Positions 62,278 through 64,000 of a stretch of 64,000 nt of DNA are shown here, one piece after another. Origin of the DNA: a virus; the IMG/VR virus record IMGVR_UViG_3300025832_000005, positions 1 through 64,000 of that record. One strand, given 5' to 3'. The translations under genes were made by a program, and so were the position numbers. How positions within the stretch are numbered: position 1 is the first letter of the stretch; every line of letters begins with the position of its first letter. The notes below the pieces were generated by a model. The model saw nothing but the letters and a program-made list of their open reading frames with translations, was not told where the DNA came from and did no database searches.

Positions 62278-62803
62278 TTTTTCCTCGTTTTAATATTCCT
62301 ATTAGCCGATTACCATTTAAACTAGGCTTTGAATCCCATTCAACTTCCTCAAGTGTATCTACTACACGAGCAAGTATCTCAAATCCTACCTGTTTATTTG
62401 CGTTTTCTCGGCCTCTAAAACGCACCATTAGTTTTACTTTATTTCCTTTACTAAGGAATTTTTCAATATTTTTTAGTTTAGTGTCAAAATCATGATCACC
62501 AATATTAGGTTTAAACTGTATCTCTTTTACTTCAATACGGCTTTCACGTTGCCGTTTGGCTAGATCTTTTTCACGCCGCTTTTGTTCGTAGAGATATTTA
62601 TTAGCATCTAAAATCTTAGCGATAGGAGGTTTGGCAGATTCAGTTATTACTACTAAATCTAATCCTCTACTCTCAGCAATTTTTAGTGCTTTTGACTTAT
62701 GCATAACTCCAAGTTGACCTTGATCGTCAACTACTCTTAACTCACTGTAACGTATTTGTCCGTTAATAGGTGTTTTAGGTTCTGGTTTGCTAAATTTTTT
62801 CAT
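62270..62803 (-). CDS. infC: Translation initiation factor IF-3
   Basis: A 177-residue IF-3, normal length. N-domain: NGQIRYSELRVVDDQGQLGV and MHKSKALKIAESRGLDLVVI, PPIAKILDANKYLYEQKRREKD linker; C-domain: VKEIQFKPNIGDHDFDTKLKNIEKFLSKGNKVKLMVRFRGREN and the ILARVVDTLEEV end. IF-3 controls start-codon choice and subunit joining; with bS21 from the same mRNA a phage could bias initiation toward its messages. Phage IF-3 is very rare. Confidence 0.95.
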   Translation of the reverse strand: MKKFSKPEPKTPINGQIRYSELRVVDDQGQLGVMHKSKALKIAESRGLDLVVITESAKPPIAKILDANKYLYEQKRREKDLAKRQRESRIEVKEIQFKPNIGDHDFDTKLKNIEKFLSKGNKVKLMVRFRGRENANKQVGFEILARVVDTLEEVEWDSKPSLNGNRLIGILKRGKNG

Positions 62804-62841
62804 TTGGGCCTATATATTGTTTGGTAATCATACTTTCTCCT

Positions 62842-63258
62842 TTATATGTATTCATTTGTAATCATCATCATATATTCATCAGTATCACTATATACTGTAT
62901 ATTCTTTCCGTATATTAAATAGTTTTAATATATCAGACTGACGATCTTCTTTACTAAAGTAAATTGTGTTAGATTCGTTTAGTATACTTGCTACTAATTC
63001 AGTTTGTGTAACAGTGTCCAAATCTACAAAAACATTGTCACTAAGTCTCATTGTACTAATTAGCCAGGCTATGTTGTTATCATTAATTGGTCCATTAGCA
63101 TTATAAATTACAACAGGTACACTTTTGTACATTGCTTCATGTACTCGTTCAATGTCATCTAAAAATTTACTATTATTAGATAAAACTGTGACAACTGGAC
63201 CAGCATCTAATAACTTCATGTCTGGCGGTGATATGTGGTATATACTGTTTTCCCTCAT
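62842..63258 (-). CDS. Hypothetical phage protein, 138 aa
   Basis: A 138-residue protein with alternating strands and helices (PVVTVLSNNSKFLDDIERVHEAMY, VPVVIYNANGPINDNNIAWL, NVFVDLDTVTQTELVASIL). A Rossmann-like fold is likely; no motif fixes a function. T4-like marine phages may carry it near IF-3; I cannot confirm. Precedes the IF-3 gene by 38 bases. Confidence 0.65.
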   Translation of the reverse strand: MRENSIYHISPPDMKLLDAGPVVTVLSNNSKFLDDIERVHEAMYKSVPVVIYNANGPINDNNIAWLISTMRLSDNVFVDLDTVTQTELVASILNESNTIYFSKEDRQSDILKLFNIRKEYTVYSDTDEYMMMITNEYI

Positions 63259-63264
63259 TGGGGT

Positions 63265-64000
63265 TTACTCATCCTCTTTATATGGTTTAGGTGGAGCCAA
63301 CTTTCCATCATAATCATCAGGCCATATGACAGTTCTTGCGTTACGTTCACTAGGGCTTAATTTACTTGTTGGTCTTGTATCAGTATACGGGTCATATAGC
63401 GGTTTGTCAACCTTTTTATTATCTGGCTTAGGTTTAACAACTTTTGCCATAGGAGTCTTTACTGTGTTGTTAGTAACTTCTTGTAATTCTGGTAGTATGC
63501 TTTCCTGCTTTTCTTCCACTATTGGTTCAACTACAGGCTTAGGCTTTTTTACTGGTGGCGGATCTCTTGGCGGCAATCCTCGATCTGCTCTACGCCATTC
63601 AAATATATACTGTGCTGCAATTAGTAGTGCAACTGCTAATGGATCAAACACAAATATAATAATGAGTATTACCCAACGTACTGCATCTTCTAGTGTAGTG
63701 CGATCAGCATCCTCGTATATAAACTCTGCCAAATACTTAACAGGTCCTACTTCTGCTTCTAGCTTTCTAGCTTCTGCTTGTAGCGCAAACTTTTCATTTG
63801 TAATACGGTCAATATTATCGTTTGCTGTTTTAATTCTAGCTAACTGTGCGTCAGTTAATGTATCTAAATCTACATCATCGCCTATCTGAATTTCAGCACG
63901 TAATCTTTCAATAACACTTTGTGACTGTAAAATCTCTGCTTCTGCTAGTTCACGTAGTCTAGCCATTTCTGCTTGCGCATTTTCAATTTTACGATCTGGT
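63265..64000 (-). CDS. Coiled-coil membrane protein, 5' end outside window
   Basis: At least 245 residues; the frame is open to the window edge beyond ATG 63966, so the true start is probably outside. N-terminal coiled coil (ARLRELAEAEILQSQSVIERL..., LEAEVGPVKYLAEFI), then one long hydrophobic segment (VRWVILIIIFVFDPLAVALLIAAQYI) and a Pro/Lys-rich C-terminal tail (PPRDPPPVKKPKPVVEP). The FDPLAVxLLIAA pattern recurs in DUF4407-like proteins of marine phages. A structural or membrane scaffold role is possible. Confidence 0.65.
   Translation of the reverse strand, partial: PDRKIENAQAEMARLRELAEAEILQSQSVIERLRAEIQIGDDVDLDTLTDAQLARIKTANDNIDRITNEKFALQAEARKLEAEVGPVKYLAEFIYEDADRTTLEDAVRWVILIIIFVFDPLAVALLIAAQYIFEWRRADRGLPPRDPPPVKKPKPVVEPIVEEKQESILPELQEVTNNTVKTPMAKVVKPKPDNKKVDKPLYDPYTDTRPTSKLSPSERNARTVIWPDDYDGKLAPPKPYKEDE

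Overview
The window reads as part of the genome of a large T4-like tailed phage (myovirus) of a marine alphaproteobacterium, most likely a SAR11/Pelagibacter-type host. The sequence is AT-rich, genes are short, tightly packed, often overlap by 4 to 8 bases, and lie almost entirely on the minus strand. T4-like hallmarks include a clamp-loader subunit, a short DNA polymerase III alpha segment, UvsE, PhoH, MazG-like enzymes, tail-fibre genes, a gp26-like baseplate fragment and TATAAATA-type late promoters. The host guess rests on a circularly permuted tmRNA gene, which is the alphaproteobacterial form, and on an alphaproteobacterial-looking ATP synthase subunit c, DUF1127 proteins and bS21.

Layout. 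1-8.95 kb: structural and lysis genes (CHAP lipoprotein, tail fibres) with UvsE and a RyR-domain protein. 9-13.9 kb: ClpA, a J-domain chaperone, an overlapping spanin pair and two structural-like genes. 13.9-23.2 kb: PhoH (plus strand), HAD phosphatase, a ferredoxin-dependent bilin reductase, many small early genes, a SpoT-like HD protein, an HNH nuclease, a ParB-like protein and an MTA/SAH nucleosidase. 23.2-30 kb: clamp loader, GroES-like protein, Pol III alpha fragment, UDP-glucose dehydrogenase, lipase, YadA-like repeat fibre and a PiT transporter. 30-38.6 kb: GIY-YIG nuclease beside mazG, class I aldolase, PRPP synthase, an Fe-S module (A-type carrier, 7Fe ferredoxin, MIP18-like protein), QueD, ClpP and an exonuclease. 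39.4-41.4 kb: a plus-strand island with an HNH nuclease and small membrane proteins. 41.5-45 kb: thermonuclease, CHASE2-adenylate cyclase and a short gp26-like gene. 45-50 kb: a curli/type VIII secretion locus (two curlin-repeat proteins, FecR-domain protein, CsgG, CsgF, two flanking paralogues). 50-55.6 kb: porin, two phosphoribosyltransferases, 2OG-Fe(II) oxygenase and a BMP/PnrA-type binding protein. 55.6-57 kb: tmRNA, an aminoacyl-tRNA-synthetase-like gene and an odd long-variable-arm tRNA. 57-64 kb: AlgH-like protein, AtpE-like proteolipid, DUF1127, GMP reductase, ClpS, Hsp20, bS21, IF-3 and a coiled-coil membrane protein.

How the parts may work together. tmRNA, ClpA, ClpS, ClpP, J-domain protein and Hsp20 could form a phage-encoded protein quality-control and proteolysis set. 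IF-3, bS21, the synthetase-like protein and the tRNA point to redirection of translation. PRPP synthase, Apt, a second phosphoribosyltransferase, the MTA/SAH nucleosidase, GMP reductase and a PnrA-like receptor suggest purine salvage. The bilin reductase could draw on the encoded ferredoxin. Transcription seems to use near-consensus sigma70 promoters (TTGACA-N17-TATAWT), many with a shared CCAAGACGTCTT-type spacer, often directly downstream of a hairpin terminator or overlapping the upstream stop codon, plus T4-like late promoters. All functions are inferred by reading; no searches were run.
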